This document shows positions 15,121-24,491 of a stretch of 64,000 nt of DNA, in pieces. A model generated the notes under the pieces. That model was not told where the DNA came from. It saw nothing but the letters and a program-made list of their open reading frames with translations, and made no database searches. Position numbers and translations under genes: made by a program. The stretch covers positions 1-64,000 of the forward strand of contig DLGT01000154.1 of the NCBI GenBank assembly GCA_002482845.1. The letters run 5' to 3'. Source of the DNA: Saprospiraceae bacterium UBA7687. GTDB lineage: Bacteria; Bacteroidota; Bacteroidia; Chitinophagales; Saprospiraceae. How positions within the stretch are numbered: the stretch's first letter is position 1; each line of letters opens with the position of its first letter.

Positions 15121-16603
15121 GTTCGACTTTTCGGTACCTAATCGTCAGTCCTATGTGGCTATTTTGATGATTCTGTTTAAGACTGTAAATGTCTTATTCA
15201 GGCAATTGCTGCCATTTGTGGTGGTGGTTTTACTTGGTGGTAGCAAAAGCAAAACAAGTTATTTATTATACACGATTATTGCAGTGGCAGTCATTTCTAT
15301 GGTTTATTCTGTCATTAATTTTTTCAAAACCTATTTTATTATCCAAGATGGTGAATTGGTCTTGTTTACAGGGATTTTCAACAAAAAAAAGATGTCCATC
15401 CCATTTGCTAAGATCCAAACCATTAATTTTGAACAAAATATCATACATCAGTTCTTCTCCGTACTTCGACTCAAAGTCGATACTGCAGGATCAGAAAAAA
15501 ATGAATTCGAATTTCATGCCATCCAAACCGAAAAAGCACACGCACTTCGTGCCTTGGTGATGTCTGAGAAAAGGGCTGTTGTAACTACCAATGAAGATTT
15601 ACGAGAAGAAGGTCGTGAAGAACCATCTTCATTGGTGTACAAACCTATCATGTCGCTCACTACAACCGAATTATTCAAAGTAGGCATCACAGAAAATCAT
15701 CTTAAATCTGGCGGTCTTATATTTCTATTCTTTTTCTGGATTTATCAGAATCTACAAGAAGTCGGCCTAGATGTAGATGAATATTCTGAAGAAATACCCG
15801 ACGTTGAGCTTGGTTTTGCGTTCATTGCTTTCGTTATTGCTGTATTTTTGATTGTTTCTATCATCATTTCGATGGTAAGAACAGTTGTCCAACATTATGA
15901 CCTGCAATTCTTAAGATCGACACGCGGATTTAAAATCATAAGTGGCTTATTTACCAAAAAAGAAATATCTGCATTTGACCATAAAATCCAACATATCTCA
16001 TGGTCGGATAATTTGCTAAAACGATTAGCTGGATTTAAAAATCTATATCTTAATCAAGCATCAAGTGCCGAGCTCACCTCAAAACAAAATATTAACATTC
16101 CTGGATGTAACATGTCGCACATTACTGAAGTCGTCCGCACACTTTTCGGCAGCGTTGATTTTGAATCCTTCGAGATGCATAAGATAGATAAGAGGTATTT
16201 CTACAGGTTTACCATTTTGATAAGCATCGTTTTCGCCCTACTTAGTGGCCTTGCATACTTTCTCGATCAGACCGACAAAATCATTTATGGTCTATTGATT
16301 ATACTTTATCTAATAGGGTTCAGATATGTTGGCTACAGAAAAAAAACTTATGGCCACGATGGCGAATTACTCTACATCAAAGGCGGTGTATTTGGTGACA
16401 AAGCCGAAGTATTACCAATTTTTAAGATACAAGCTATAGAACTCCATCAGTCGCCTTATCAATATAGAAACCAGTTATGTAGTATATCTTTATACACTGC
16501 TTCTGGCAGAATCATGATACCATACATTCAAAATGATTTTGCAAAAAAAATAACTGATATATTTCTAAGAAAAGTAGAAAGCGATAGACGTAGGTGGATG
16601 TAA
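15107..16603 (+). CDS. Multi-bPH2 membrane protein (YdbT-like)
   Basis: The 498-residue product has three bPH2 units alternating with pairs of transmembrane helices. The units are marked by IPFAKIQTINFEQN with LKVDTAGS, by DHKIQHISWSDN with LYLNQASS, and by LPIFKIQAIELHQSP with SLYTASGR. Helix pairs lie before each unit (about residues 20-70, 200-260 and 365-410). It is the larger half of a YdbS-YdbT pair. Its function in this organism is unknown; related pairs are linked to envelope stress and antimicrobial peptide resistance. Confidence 0.8.
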   Translation: MKKSEFDFSVPNRQSYVAILMILFKTVNVLFRQLLPFVVVVLLGGSKSKTSYLLYTIIAVAVISMVYSVINFFKTYFIIQDGELVLFTGIFNKKKMSIPFAKIQTINFEQNIIHQFFSVLRLKVDTAGSEKNEFEFHAIQTEKAHALRALVMSEKRAVVTTNEDLREEGREEPSSLVYKPIMSLTTTELFKVGITENHLKSGGLIFLFFFWIYQNLQEVGLDVDEYSEEIPDVELGFAFIAFVIAVFLIVSIIISMVRTVVQHYDLQFLRSTRGFKIISGLFTKKEISAFDHKIQHISWSDNLLKRLAGFKNLYLNQASSAELTSKQNINIPGCNMSHITEVVRTLFGSVDFESFEMHKIDKRYFYRFTILISIVFALLSGLAYFLDQTDKIIYGLLIILYLIGFRYVGYRKKTYGHDGELLYIKGGVFGDKAEVLPIFKIQAIELHQSPYQYRNQLCSISLYTASGRIMIPYIQNDFAKKITDIFLRKVESDRRRWM

Positions 16604-16788
16604 TAAACCACATGTTATGTTCTATTTGATTTATAACCAATATTTTTTGACCCACAATTCAAGATAATATCCATGTCTATTTCACTAAACTCGTAATCTA
16701 TTTTAGCTGCAAAACCACCATCTATTGATTTGCAACTAAACAAATTTTTAACCATCCACTCACATAAATGGAAAATAAAACAAAATAG

Positions 16789-16897
16789 GGTGAATTCCAT
16801 TTTTGCACAGCAACTAATTCAAAAATTCATTTTGTCTCCTTAAGGATCAATGTAACACAAAAGGAATTTTAAACAAAGTGTTATTTTGCGGTACACC
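16789..16897. repeat. Dispersed palindromic element, copy A
   Basis: A 109-bp segment beginning GGTG and ending CACC can fold along its whole length. AATTCATTTTGT on the left pairs with ACAAAAGGAATT on the right apart from one mismatch. A second copy with clearly related sequence is at 63370-63477. It is non-coding, so MITE-like or a large REP-like repeat. Confidence 0.7.
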
Positions 16898-16899
16898 TA

Positions 16900-16940
16900 A
16901 CAAAAATAAAAAAGACGTTCCGACTTTTACATCGGAACGC
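16900..16940 (-). terminator. Intrinsic terminator of the ssb genes
   Basis: Read on the minus strand, CGTTCCGA pairs with TCGGAACG (arms at 16932-16939 and 16916-16923) and is followed by a T-rich run (16904-16914). It lies 19 bases after the ssb stop. Confidence 0.85.
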
Positions 16941-16958
16941 TCTTCTTTTATTAGTGGG

Positions 16959-17321
16959 TTAGACCGCAGCTTCGACTTCGCGAGAAGATTTTGCGATTTT
17001 GAAAAATTCATTTACCACAACCTCTGTGATATATTTATTCTTACCATCTTTATCTGTATAAGACCTACTTGTCAGTTTACCGTGAATAACTACTTCATTT
17101 CCTTTTGTGAGTGATGCAGCCATATTTTCTGCTGTTTTTCCCCAAGCTACGATATTGTGCCATTCCGTATTTTGGTTTTTTTCGCCTTTATTGTTGGTAT
17201 AATACTCATTTGTTGCAATAGCTAAAGAGAGTTTTTTATTTCCATTATCATAAGAGACTAGGTTTACATCTTTACCTACATTACCTATAAGTTGAACTGA
17301 ATTTTTTATACTATTTGTCAT
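16959..17321 (-). CDS. ssb: Single-stranded DNA-binding protein, short form 1
   Basis: This is an OB-fold SSB of 120 residues: NSVQLIGNVGKDVNL, WHNIVAWGKTAENMA, GNEVVIHGKLTSRSYTDKDG, YITEVVVNEF. It binds single-stranded DNA in replication, repair or recombination. Typical SSBs have a long disordered tail ending in an acidic tip (DDDIPF) that recruits partner proteins. This protein stops after the OB fold (ending VEAAV), so that partner docking site is missing. It is the downstream copy of a tandem pair, 55 bases after the second ssb, with which it shares about two thirds of its residues by eye. Confidence 0.9.
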   Translation of the reverse strand: MTNSIKNSVQLIGNVGKDVNLVSYDNGNKKLSLAIATNEYYTNNKGEKNQNTEWHNIVAWGKTAENMAASLTKGNEVVIHGKLTSRSYTDKDGKNKYITEVVVNEFFKIAKSSREVEAAV

Positions 17322-17376
17322 GATTATTTGATTTATAAGATTAAAATTAATTTAATAATGATTAAAATGAAATGGA

Positions 17377-17742
17377 TTAAAAAGGTACTACTTCTACGGT
17401 AGGGGCAATTATTCTTGCCACTTTAAAGAACTCATTTACTACGACTTCTGTGATATATTTTGTATTGCCATCTTTGTCCGTATAGGTACGATTAGATAGT
17501 TTGCCTACGATAGATATTTCATTTCCTTTTTGCACAGACGCTGCTATTTGCTCAGCCGTTTTACCCCAAGCGATCAGATTGTGCCATGAAGTGTTTTTTA
17601 CTTTTTCGCCCTTAGTATTTGTGTATGATTCATTTGTAGCGAGCACAATAGATGCTTTTTTGTTGCCATTGTCAAATGAAACCAATTGCACATCTTTACC
17701 GATGTTGCCTACGAGTTGAACTGAATTTTTGATTGTATTCAT
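17377..17742 (-). CDS. ssb: Single-stranded DNA-binding protein, short form 2
   Basis: This is the first gene of the tandem pair on the minus strand (121 residues). The frame is open further upstream to 17844, but the extension overlaps the promoter and reads unlike an SSB. The OB fold begins at MNTIKNSVQLVGNIGKD, so I place the start at ATG 17742 (17745 is also an ATG). As in the neighbour, there is no acidic tail; the protein ends VEVVPF, keeping only the final Pro-Phe. Two tail-less SSBs in tandem suggest an accessory role such as natural transformation or mobile DNA, with the replicative SSB encoded elsewhere. Confidence 0.88.
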   Translation of the reverse strand: MNTIKNSVQLVGNIGKDVQLVSFDNGNKKASIVLATNESYTNTKGEKVKNTSWHNLIAWGKTAEQIAASVQKGNEISIVGKLSNRTYTDKDGNTKYITEVVVNEFFKVARIIAPTVEVVPF

Positions 17743-17840
17743 CATGATATTAAAAATTTGTGTCCGTGATACATGTGTTGTTTTAGTATGTATGTCAGGA
17801 CGAGTGAAACAAATATTTGATCTTTCGATCGATTGACGAT

Positions 17841-17906
17841 GCAAAGATGTAGGCAGCGCTTTTCCGTATTCGTTTAATATACGTGTAAATACGTTTGTAA
17901 ACGTAT
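17841..17906 (-). promoter_or_regulatory. ssb promoter with upstream 18-bp palindrome
   Basis: On the minus strand TACATCTTTG (17850-17841), then CATCG, resembles a Bacteroidota -7 region about 100 bases before the ssb start. Upstream stands a perfect palindrome ATACGTTT-GT-AAACGTAT (17889-17906), a good candidate operator. Related ACGT-containing words (ATACGTGT) flank it. Confidence 0.6.
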
Positions 17907-18218
17907 ATATATGCGTGCAAATAAATATAATATAACTTAAATTATTGATTTATAGCTAATTGTGATTCTTATAGATTTTTTACTTTTTTGAATATTTTTT
18001 GAATAAATTGAGAATTTGTTGAATTTTTCTAAATAGCTGTTACTATTATCAGTATGATTATTGAGTGAAATGTGGTATGAATTGATTGTCACTATTTGTC
18101 AAAACGTGAACTTTTCAGTTATATGTTAATGCAGTTTAAATTCGATCATCGCAATACCTCTGTAGAAGCAATTAAAATTTGCAACTGCGATGGATTACAT
18201 TAAAATTTATAATTCATT

Positions 18219-18372
18219 TTAGATGAAAGCCATTTATGAATGTACCCAATGTGGGATTTTAAGAAAGAGCGACTATCAGGCTGACAAATTCATTCTTAAG
18301 AGATGGGAATTTTTTTACCAATCTTTTTAGTTCTGTCTCAAACCGATTGGTAGGAATAATATTAAAGCTCAT
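18219..18372 (-). pseudogene. Truncated RelE/ParE-like toxin
   Basis: Starting at ATG 18372, inside the last codons of the antitoxin gene, the frame gives MSFNIIPTNRFETELKRLV and KKFPSLKNEFVSLIVALS, then stops at 18259. This matches the start of the Bacteroidota RelE/ParE toxins (SYxIIPTxxFExELKRLxKKYPSLKND). Beyond the stop the same frame continues with NPTLGT and FHLK before another stop, so the similarity carries on. The toxin lost its catalytic C-terminal half and is dead. Confidence 0.7.
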
Positions 18373-18577
18373 TAAGTAGTTCTTGTGCAGTTTTTAACTT
18401 AATTTTTCCTTGTTTGTGTAGTCTTACTTGTTGAGCAGCATCTTTTAAATCTTCCATCAAACCAACTGAAGACGTACTCATAGGTTTTACTTTCTTAACA
18501 AATGAAAGACTATTTAGCACTTTGATGGCAAAATCTGCTTCTGTGTTTTGAATATCAACTAATATTTTCATCTTCAA
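18362..18577 (-). CDS. Antitoxin-like protein of a type II toxin-antitoxin pair
   Basis: This 71-residue protein has the form of small antitoxins paired with RelE-type toxins in Bacteroidota: ILVDIQNTEADFAIKVLNSL, SFVKKVKP, then LMEDLKDAAQQVRLHKQGKIKLKTAQELLNEL at the C-terminus (helices that would wrap the toxin). The toxin start codon overlaps its last codons, the usual layout. Since the toxin is broken, the antitoxin stands alone and may be a relic or may neutralise a toxin from elsewhere. M1 and M3 are both possible starts. Confidence 0.7.
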   Translation of the reverse strand: MKMKILVDIQNTEADFAIKVLNSLSFVKKVKPMSTSSVGLMEDLKDAAQQVRLHKQGKIKLKTAQELLNEL

Positions 18578-18897
18578 ATTTTTATACTATAAATTAACGA
18601 TATTGAATTGGAAATAGTTTTAGATGACAGTTTATTTTTGAAGGATGCCCGATTTTCACAAAGCATCTAAAGACTTGATAAAAATTGCAACTGTGATTTC
18701 AGATATTAAGGGTCCTATTATGAAAGAAGAGATTTTACAATTCATATCAGAAGGAAGTATCTAGATTAACCTTTGACTCAACATCAACATTTTATGAAGT
18801 AGTTATTCTATCAGACATCTTCAAACGAATTTTAAGATAAGAATTTGTATTTATTCCAAATTGTTATATTTTGTCGTTTCAATCACAAAATCACAAT

Positions 18898-21351
18898 ATG
18901 AATTTCAAATCCAATCTAATCATTGCTTTTTTAATGTTTTTTCTCATCCCTTTGACATCTAATGCTCAGTTCTGGAAAAAGAAAAAACCAGAACCAGCTA
19001 AAACACCTACAGCATCCGAACCAAAGAAAAAGGATGAAAAAATCAAAGCCTACAAGGACGTCATCACCAAAGATGCCATTACTTCTCAGGGCATGATCAC
19101 CACACACAAGGTAAAGGACAAAAATTATTTCGAACTCTCCAACAAGATTCTAGAAAAAGAAATATTGATCACATCTAGAATTTCTGGTTTTGTCAAAAAT
19201 CTAAATTTCGGTGGCGCAGGTGTCGAGTCTAGACCACAACAAGTGATCAGATGGCAAAAAAAAGATGATAAGATTCTTTTGAGATCTGTTTCCTACAATA
19301 GCATTGCAAATTTTGAAGATCCGATTTATCAGTCTGTTCGCAATAATAATTTTGAACCTGTAGTTATGGTTTTTGATATTCAGGCTTACAACCAAGATAC
19401 TACGGGATACATCATAGACGTAGAAGCACTGTTTAATACTGATGTGGAAATGATAGGAGCGATGGGGAAGGAAGAAAAAAAAGCTTTTGAAATAAGAAGT
19501 GTAGATTCAAAAAGGAGTTTTATCCAAGAAATGAAATCTTTCCCTGAGAATATTTATGTCAAACACGTACTGACATACACAGGGGGCAATCTTCCTGATA
19601 ATCAGATTACTGGGACATTATCCGTAGAGATGACTCAGAATATGGTATTACTTCCTGAAGTCCAGATGCAACCTAGATATTTTGATCCACGTGTGAGTTA
19701 TTTTTCTATCCAACAGACAGATTATAGTTCGGATGATCAAAAAGCATCTAGGAAAAGACTAATCACCAGATGGAAACTAGAACCCAAACCAGAAGATCGC
19801 GAAAAGTATTTCCGTGGTGAACTCGTTGAACCAGCAAAGCCAATCGTATATTATATTGATCCTGCTACGCCAGAAAAATGGAGACCATATCTTATGCAAG
19901 GTGTCAATGATTGGAAAGTTGCATTCGAAGCAGCAGGATTTAAAAATGCCATCATGGCAAAACTACCACCGACCAAAGAAGAAGATCCCGATTGGTCGCC
20001 AGAAGATGTAAGATATTCAGTGATCAGATATGTGAGTACAGACATCCAAAATGCGATGGGACCACATGTGCACGACCCACGTACAGGTGAGATTATAGAA
20101 AGTGATATTATCTGGTATCACAATGTGATGAATTTATTGCGCACATGGTTTGTCACCCAAACAGCTGCCATCAATCCTGATGCACGTACACCAAAACTGA
20201 GAGAAGAAGTGATGGGTAGATTGATAAGATTTGTCGCTGCCCACGAAGTCGGTCATACATTAGGGCTACCGCACAATATGGGCGCGAGTTCGGCTTATGC
20301 AGTGGATTCTTTGAGATCACCACATTTTACAAAAAAGATGGGAACAGCTCCGTCGATCATGGATTATGCTAGGTTTAATTACGTGGCACAACCAGAAGAT
20401 GGCGCTGTGGGGCTCATGCCAGATATCGGACTTTATGACATTTGGTCTATCCAATATGGGTACAGACTCATCAAAGATGCCACACCAGAATCTGAAAGAC
20501 CGACCATAAATAATTGGATAAAAGAAAAAGCGGACAATCCGATTTATAGATTCGGACGTCAACGAGGATTGCCTACAGACCCTACTGCACAAACAGAAGA
20601 CATAGGAGATAACTCTATAAAAGCATCAGAATATGGTATTAAAAATTTACAAAGAATTGTCCCTAATCTTGTCAAGTGGATGGGAGAGGACACCAAAGGA
20701 TTTGAAGAATTGAAAGAGTTTTATGATTCGGCTATTGGCCAATTTAATAGATATATGGGTCACGTCACTGCCAATATTGGTGGTGTGTCAGAATATTACA
20801 AAACATATGACGAAAATAGTCCAGTTTATTTCCATACTGATAAAGCGAGACAAAAAGATGCCCTTCGTTTTCTAAATGATCAATTATTTACCACACCGCT
20901 TTGGATAGCTGATAAAAACATCTTGAGTAGAATAGAAGAACACGGCAACACAGAAAGAATCAGAGGTTTGCAAGAACGTACACTCAATCTTGTCTTGATG
21001 AAAGAAAGATTGCTCAGAATGCAAGAAAATGAAGCTTTAAATGGAGACAAAGCATATAAGCTCACAGAAATGATGGACGATCTCACCAATGCTATTTTTA
21101 CGGAAGTGAAATCAAAAAAATCAATCGACATCTATCGTAGGAATTTGCAAAGAACGTATGTAGATGCCCTAGGCAAAGCACTCGAACAAAAAGACAATGC
21201 TGCCAAAAACTCAGACATCACAGCCACCGTAAGAGCACATATCAAAAAGATAGATACGATGTTGTCCACGTATACTTCTACCGATATTTCATCTGCATAT
21301 CACAAAGATGATCTTAGAAGTAGAATTAAAGAGATCTTAGATCCAAAATAG
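18898..21351 (+). CDS. Secreted zinc-dependent metalloprotease (DUF5117/DUF4953 type)
   Basis: This 817-residue protein begins with a signal peptide ending at SNAQ, then a Lys/Pro-rich stretch. The zinc-binding motif HEVGHTLGLPH (about residue 445) is the extended metzincin form HExxHxxGxxH, followed about 30 residues later by SIMDYARFNYV, a Met-turn-like segment. The long N-terminal region matches the DUF5118/DUF5117 parts of this Bacteroidota family and the region after the zinc site matches DUF4953. It should act in the periplasm or outside the cell; substrates are unknown. I use ATG 18898, which begins the signal peptide; the TTG-initiated extension from 18871 is not needed. An intrinsic terminator follows. 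Confidence 0.85.
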   Translation: MNFKSNLIIAFLMFFLIPLTSNAQFWKKKKPEPAKTPTASEPKKKDEKIKAYKDVITKDAITSQGMITTHKVKDKNYFELSNKILEKEILITSRISGFVKNLNFGGAGVESRPQQVIRWQKKDDKILLRSVSYNSIANFEDPIYQSVRNNNFEPVVMVFDIQAYNQDTTGYIIDVEALFNTDVEMIGAMGKEEKKAFEIRSVDSKRSFIQEMKSFPENIYVKHVLTYTGGNLPDNQITGTLSVEMTQNMVLLPEVQMQPRYFDPRVSYFSIQQTDYSSDDQKASRKRLITRWKLEPKPEDREKYFRGELVEPAKPIVYYIDPATPEKWRPYLMQGVNDWKVAFEAAGFKNAIMAKLPPTKEEDPDWSPEDVRYSVIRYVSTDIQNAMGPHVHDPRTGEIIESDIIWYHNVMNLLRTWFVTQTAAINPDARTPKLREEVMGRLIRFVAAHEVGHTLGLPHNMGASSAYAVDSLRSPHFTKKMGTAPSIMDYARFNYVAQPEDGAVGLMPDIGLYDIWSIQYGYRLIKDATPESERPTINNWIKEKADNPIYRFGRQRGLPTDPTAQTEDIGDNSIKASEYGIKNLQRIVPNLVKWMGEDTKGFEELKEFYDSAIGQFNRYMGHVTANIGGVSEYYKTYDENSPVYFHTDKARQKDALRFLNDQLFTTPLWIADKNILSRIEEHGNTERIRGLQERTLNLVLMKERLLRMQENEALNGDKAYKLTEMMDDLTNAIFTEVKSKKSIDIYRRNLQRTYVDALGKALEQKDNAAKNSDITATVRAHIKKIDTMLSTYTSTDISSAYHKDDLRSRIKEILDPK

Positions 21352-21364
21352 GTTGGAATTATAA

Positions 21365-21408
21365 AATATCGGAATAGGTGGAGATACATTTATTCCGATA
21401 TTTTTTTT
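21365..21408 (+). terminator. Intrinsic terminator after the metalloprotease gene
   Basis: A perfect 12-bp stem AATATCGGAATA (21365-21376) / TATTCCGATATT (21391-21402) runs into eight T residues. Confidence 0.92.
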
Positions 21409-21566
21409 AAAAATCTAATGAAATGGAGCATTTAAATAAAACAATTTGAACAATGCAAATTCTTGGCTCCCAACTTTGAGGCAAGATTATCCTGATGTTA
21501 CTTTTGTCATAAAAACAGCTGAACAAATAGCCGGAATATAATTTATTTAACCAAAATCTAAACCTT

Positions 21567-22673
21567 ATGAAGGATTTTTACTTTGATTTTACAATTTGTA
21601 ACACCGAAGAATCTCAAAAAGAGTTTATCTCAAAAAAATATGAACCCGTTTGGAAAATAAGTAAAATAATATCTTTCGAAAGCTTTATGAATGTCATAAA
21701 GAGATATCCGCAATTTGAACCTTGGTATTTAGATTCTGATTATATATATAAAAGAGAAAATTTTGAAGATAAAAGTCATTTTTCTTGGAGAAACTTTTCT
21801 TTTTATATTTTGGATAATGGTAAGTCTGAACCTGATCTTTACTGCCCTACAATTTATTTCGGATTAAAAGCACACACTAATAAGGTCACTGCTGTATCTT
21901 ATGGAAGAATAAACATAGAACTAGTAAAACTTTTTTACGAAATTGCAAGTCACTTGGATTCAACATTATATTTGGATAATGGAAATTTTGTCACACCTCA
22001 ATATATTGCAAAACTGGAACTAAGAAGCAATAATGATAGACCCAAGCTCACCCAAAAACAAGAAGAAGTTCTCTCCGAGGTGGACATCGATGCTTCTTGG
22101 ATATATGTACCAACTGATAAGAAACAAGAAATCATTTCTTACTTAGGAGCATCCAGTAAAGAAAGTGAAATCGTTTCGGGCCTGTACAAAGCTTTCGAAA
22201 AAGATTTCACAGGCTTAGCCACATATCAAAGTCATAGTATTATTTTTGGTAAAAACCTAATGACGTTATCATTACCAGATTTGAAAAACAGTCCTAAGCC
22301 AGTAAATGACGATATAACCCACCACGTCATTTGGAATTTAAGCATTAGATTTGGCGAAGCACAGTTTTACAGTTATAATGAATATGAAGTTTGGTATATT
22401 CATTACAAAAATGGAGAATTGGTCTATTCCGGTACCAATGGTGACGATGGGCCATCCTATGTTGCTGGCAGTGTTATGGAAGAAATAGAGCTTTCAGGTA
22501 CGAAAGTCAAAGAATTGGCAGAAAAAAATGGCATAAGTATAGAAGATTTTCTCATCGGATGTATGAAAAACAAAATCAAGTGTCATCTGATAGAAGCCAA
22601 AAATGGTATGCAAGTATGGTGGGATGGAATCATGAATCAAGTTAAAACGGAGCTAAAATCAAAAAGAAGTTAG
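21567..22673 (+). CDS. Cytoplasmic protein of unknown function
   Basis: I do not recognise this 368-residue protein. It has no signal peptide or membrane helix. The N-terminal half (to about residue 160) is rich in aromatic residues, with WYLDSDYIYKRE and HFSWRNFSFYILD. The C-terminal half includes YNEYEVWYIHYKNGELVYS and DDGPSYVAGSVMEEIELSG, which look like a beta-sheet enzyme-like or immunity-protein-like fold (inference, not a match). It stands alone between the metalloprotease terminator and a 17-bp tandem repeat, and ends just before the convergent MFS gene. Confidence 0.55.
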   Translation: MKDFYFDFTICNTEESQKEFISKKYEPVWKISKIISFESFMNVIKRYPQFEPWYLDSDYIYKRENFEDKSHFSWRNFSFYILDNGKSEPDLYCPTIYFGLKAHTNKVTAVSYGRINIELVKLFYEIASHLDSTLYLDNGNFVTPQYIAKLELRSNNDRPKLTQKQEEVLSEVDIDASWIYVPTDKKQEIISYLGASSKESEIVSGLYKAFEKDFTGLATYQSHSIIFGKNLMTLSLPDLKNSPKPVNDDITHHVIWNLSIRFGEAQFYSYNEYEVWYIHYKNGELVYSGTNGDDGPSYVAGSVMEEIELSGTKVKELAEKNGISIEDFLIGCMKNKIKCHLIEAKNGMQVWWDGIMNQVKTELKSKRS

Positions 22674-22699
22674 TAAATGGTGTTAGCCAATCCCAACGG

Positions 22700-22784
22700 G
22701 ATGACAAGATTATAGAAATGACATTATTATAAAGATGGCATAATTATAGAGATGATATTATTTTAGCGATGACATGATTATACC
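22700..22784. repeat. 17-bp tandem repeat (5 units)
   Basis: Five 17-mers in phase: GATGACAAGATTATAGA, AATGACATTATTATAAA, GATGGCATAATTATAGA, GATGATATTATTTTAGC, GATGACATGATTATACC. They lie between two convergent genes, preceded by the small hairpin CCCAACGGG. Non-coding. Confidence 0.8.
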
Positions 22785-22800
22785 AATCTCACAAATCAAA

Positions 22801-24354
22801 TTATCCTTCCACACCATCTTTTTTCCCCTTTATCAATAATGTTGCTAATGCTGCTAACAACAATAATACACCCGCAAAAACAATGGCATTCCTTGGATCA
22901 TTGCCCAATAAATTTTCTAAGACATAACCGAATGTCAAAGTCTGTATGATCATTGGAATCACGATCATCATATTGATAATTCCCATATAAACACCATATC
23001 TTTCCTTTGGGATATCATTGACTACCATGAGATAAGGTATGCCCATCATGCTCGCCCAACCAATACCAAATCCTGTAATCGCTACAAAAAGCAAATTTTT
23101 ATCTGCAATAAATGGAAAGGCTAAAAATCCCAAACCAGCTAAGATTAGACAAATGAAATGAACATATTTACTTCCATATTTATTCGCAAAATATACTAGT
23201 CCAAAAGCTGTCAAAAATGTCACAATGTTATACCAACCATTCACTAGACCTGTCCAACTGACTGCTTCTTCATATAGTTTTGGGTCTGATGCAGGTGTGG
23301 CATTCCATACTGACAGTGCAACGCTTTTTGCACTGTTTTGCCAGTAACAAAATAGGGCGTACCATTGAAACAAATATACTAGTGATAGCTGCCACATTAC
23401 TCGTGGCATAGTCTTGATAGAGTCTATGATTTCTATTAGCGGAGATACCAATAGATAAATAGCATTTACAAATGGGATGTCTTGATATTTTTCTAACAAT
23501 TGTGCCAACAAAAATATCCATCCGAAAAATATAGGCAGTATTAAGAAGTTGGCCACATTCATACCTACTGTAGCATAGAGTACATAATACACGATTCCTG
23601 GCACAATAGATACAGAAAGGATGTATCCCATAAACTGTAGAAATTTGTTGGGTTTTCCAGCGTTGTATTCTGCAATTAATGCTATTTCTTCTTCAGTTGG
23701 TGGCAATTCTTTGGTCGTGTACATGCTCCACCATACAGAACCAATGGAACAAACTGCACCTAAAAAAAACGATGCATACACCCATGTTGGCAATGATCCT
23801 GTTACACCTACGAACATCAAAGGAAAAACAAAAAGTGACACATTAGCCAGCGTCTGACCCAGCCCTGTGAAAAAGCTTTGTGCCTGAAAACCAGTTGGTT
23901 GTTGATCTTTATTAAGTGTGTCTGCTATGAATGCACGATAAGGTTCCATAGCTGTATTATTCCCTACATCTAATATCCAGAGAAGTCCTGCAGCCATCCA
24001 CAATGTACTACTGAATGGGTAGAAAAGAAGACAAATACTACATATCATGGCACCAATAAAGAAATATGGTTTCCTTCTTCCCCATCTTGGTGTCCATGTT
24101 TTGTCACTCATTGCTCCTATGATAGGTTGTATCAATAGTCCAGTCACAGGACCTGCGATATTGAGAATGGGGATTTCATGAGCTGAGGCCCCGAGCATGT
24201 CATAAATTGGATTGACAGCACTTTGCTGTAGGCCAAAACTGTATTGTATCCCGAAAAAACCAACATTCATATTGATGATGTTGGCAAATGAAAGGTTAGG
24301 TTTCAACCTTTGATCTTTGTCATCTGTTTTTACTAGATTTCCTGTGACTGCCAT
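22801..24354 (-). CDS. MFS sugar transporter (SLC45/GPH-like)
   Basis: This 517-residue, 12-helix transporter has the signature of sucrose/maltose-type MFS symporters. After helix 2 the loop reads GAMSDKTWTPRWGRRKP, matching the conserved cytoplasmic motif G-(x)-SD-x-RWGRR. FGIQYSFGLQQS lies in helix 1, and NTAMEPYRAFIAD follows helix 4. It probably imports a disaccharide with protons across the inner membrane. No glycosidase or regulator is adjacent, so the substrate is open. The gene starts at ATG 24354 and faces away from the lipoprotein gene upstream on the same strand (138-base gap). Confidence 0.82.
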   Translation of the reverse strand: MAVTGNLVKTDDKDQRLKPNLSFANIINMNVGFFGIQYSFGLQQSAVNPIYDMLGASAHEIPILNIAGPVTGLLIQPIIGAMSDKTWTPRWGRRKPYFFIGAMICSICLLFYPFSSTLWMAAGLLWILDVGNNTAMEPYRAFIADTLNKDQQPTGFQAQSFFTGLGQTLANVSLFVFPLMFVGVTGSLPTWVYASFFLGAVCSIGSVWWSMYTTKELPPTEEEIALIAEYNAGKPNKFLQFMGYILSVSIVPGIVYYVLYATVGMNVANFLILPIFFGWIFLLAQLLEKYQDIPFVNAIYLLVSPLIEIIDSIKTMPRVMWQLSLVYLFQWYALFCYWQNSAKSVALSVWNATPASDPKLYEEAVSWTGLVNGWYNIVTFLTAFGLVYFANKYGSKYVHFICLILAGLGFLAFPFIADKNLLFVAITGFGIGWASMMGIPYLMVVNDIPKERYGVYMGIINMMIVIPMIIQTLTFGYVLENLLGNDPRNAIVFAGVLLLLAALATLLIKGKKDGVEG

Positions 24355-24491
24355 GGATAATGATTTTGCTCCAAAGCTAATAACTTATTTGTTTTCTAAT
24401 AGAATATTGATACATTTTTTAATAGCCTATTTTCATTAAAGAATTAGACACCTATTAGTTCTTCTAATTTTTTTGACTTATCTACTATTTA

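Noticed and set aside
16615..16800. 61-residue minus-strand ORF
   Set aside because: Partly inside the palindromic element, no family resemblance and no clear start signal.
18645..18764. 39-codon plus-strand ORF (MPDFHKASKDL)
   Set aside because: Short, isolated and without a recognisable family; cannot be told from chance.
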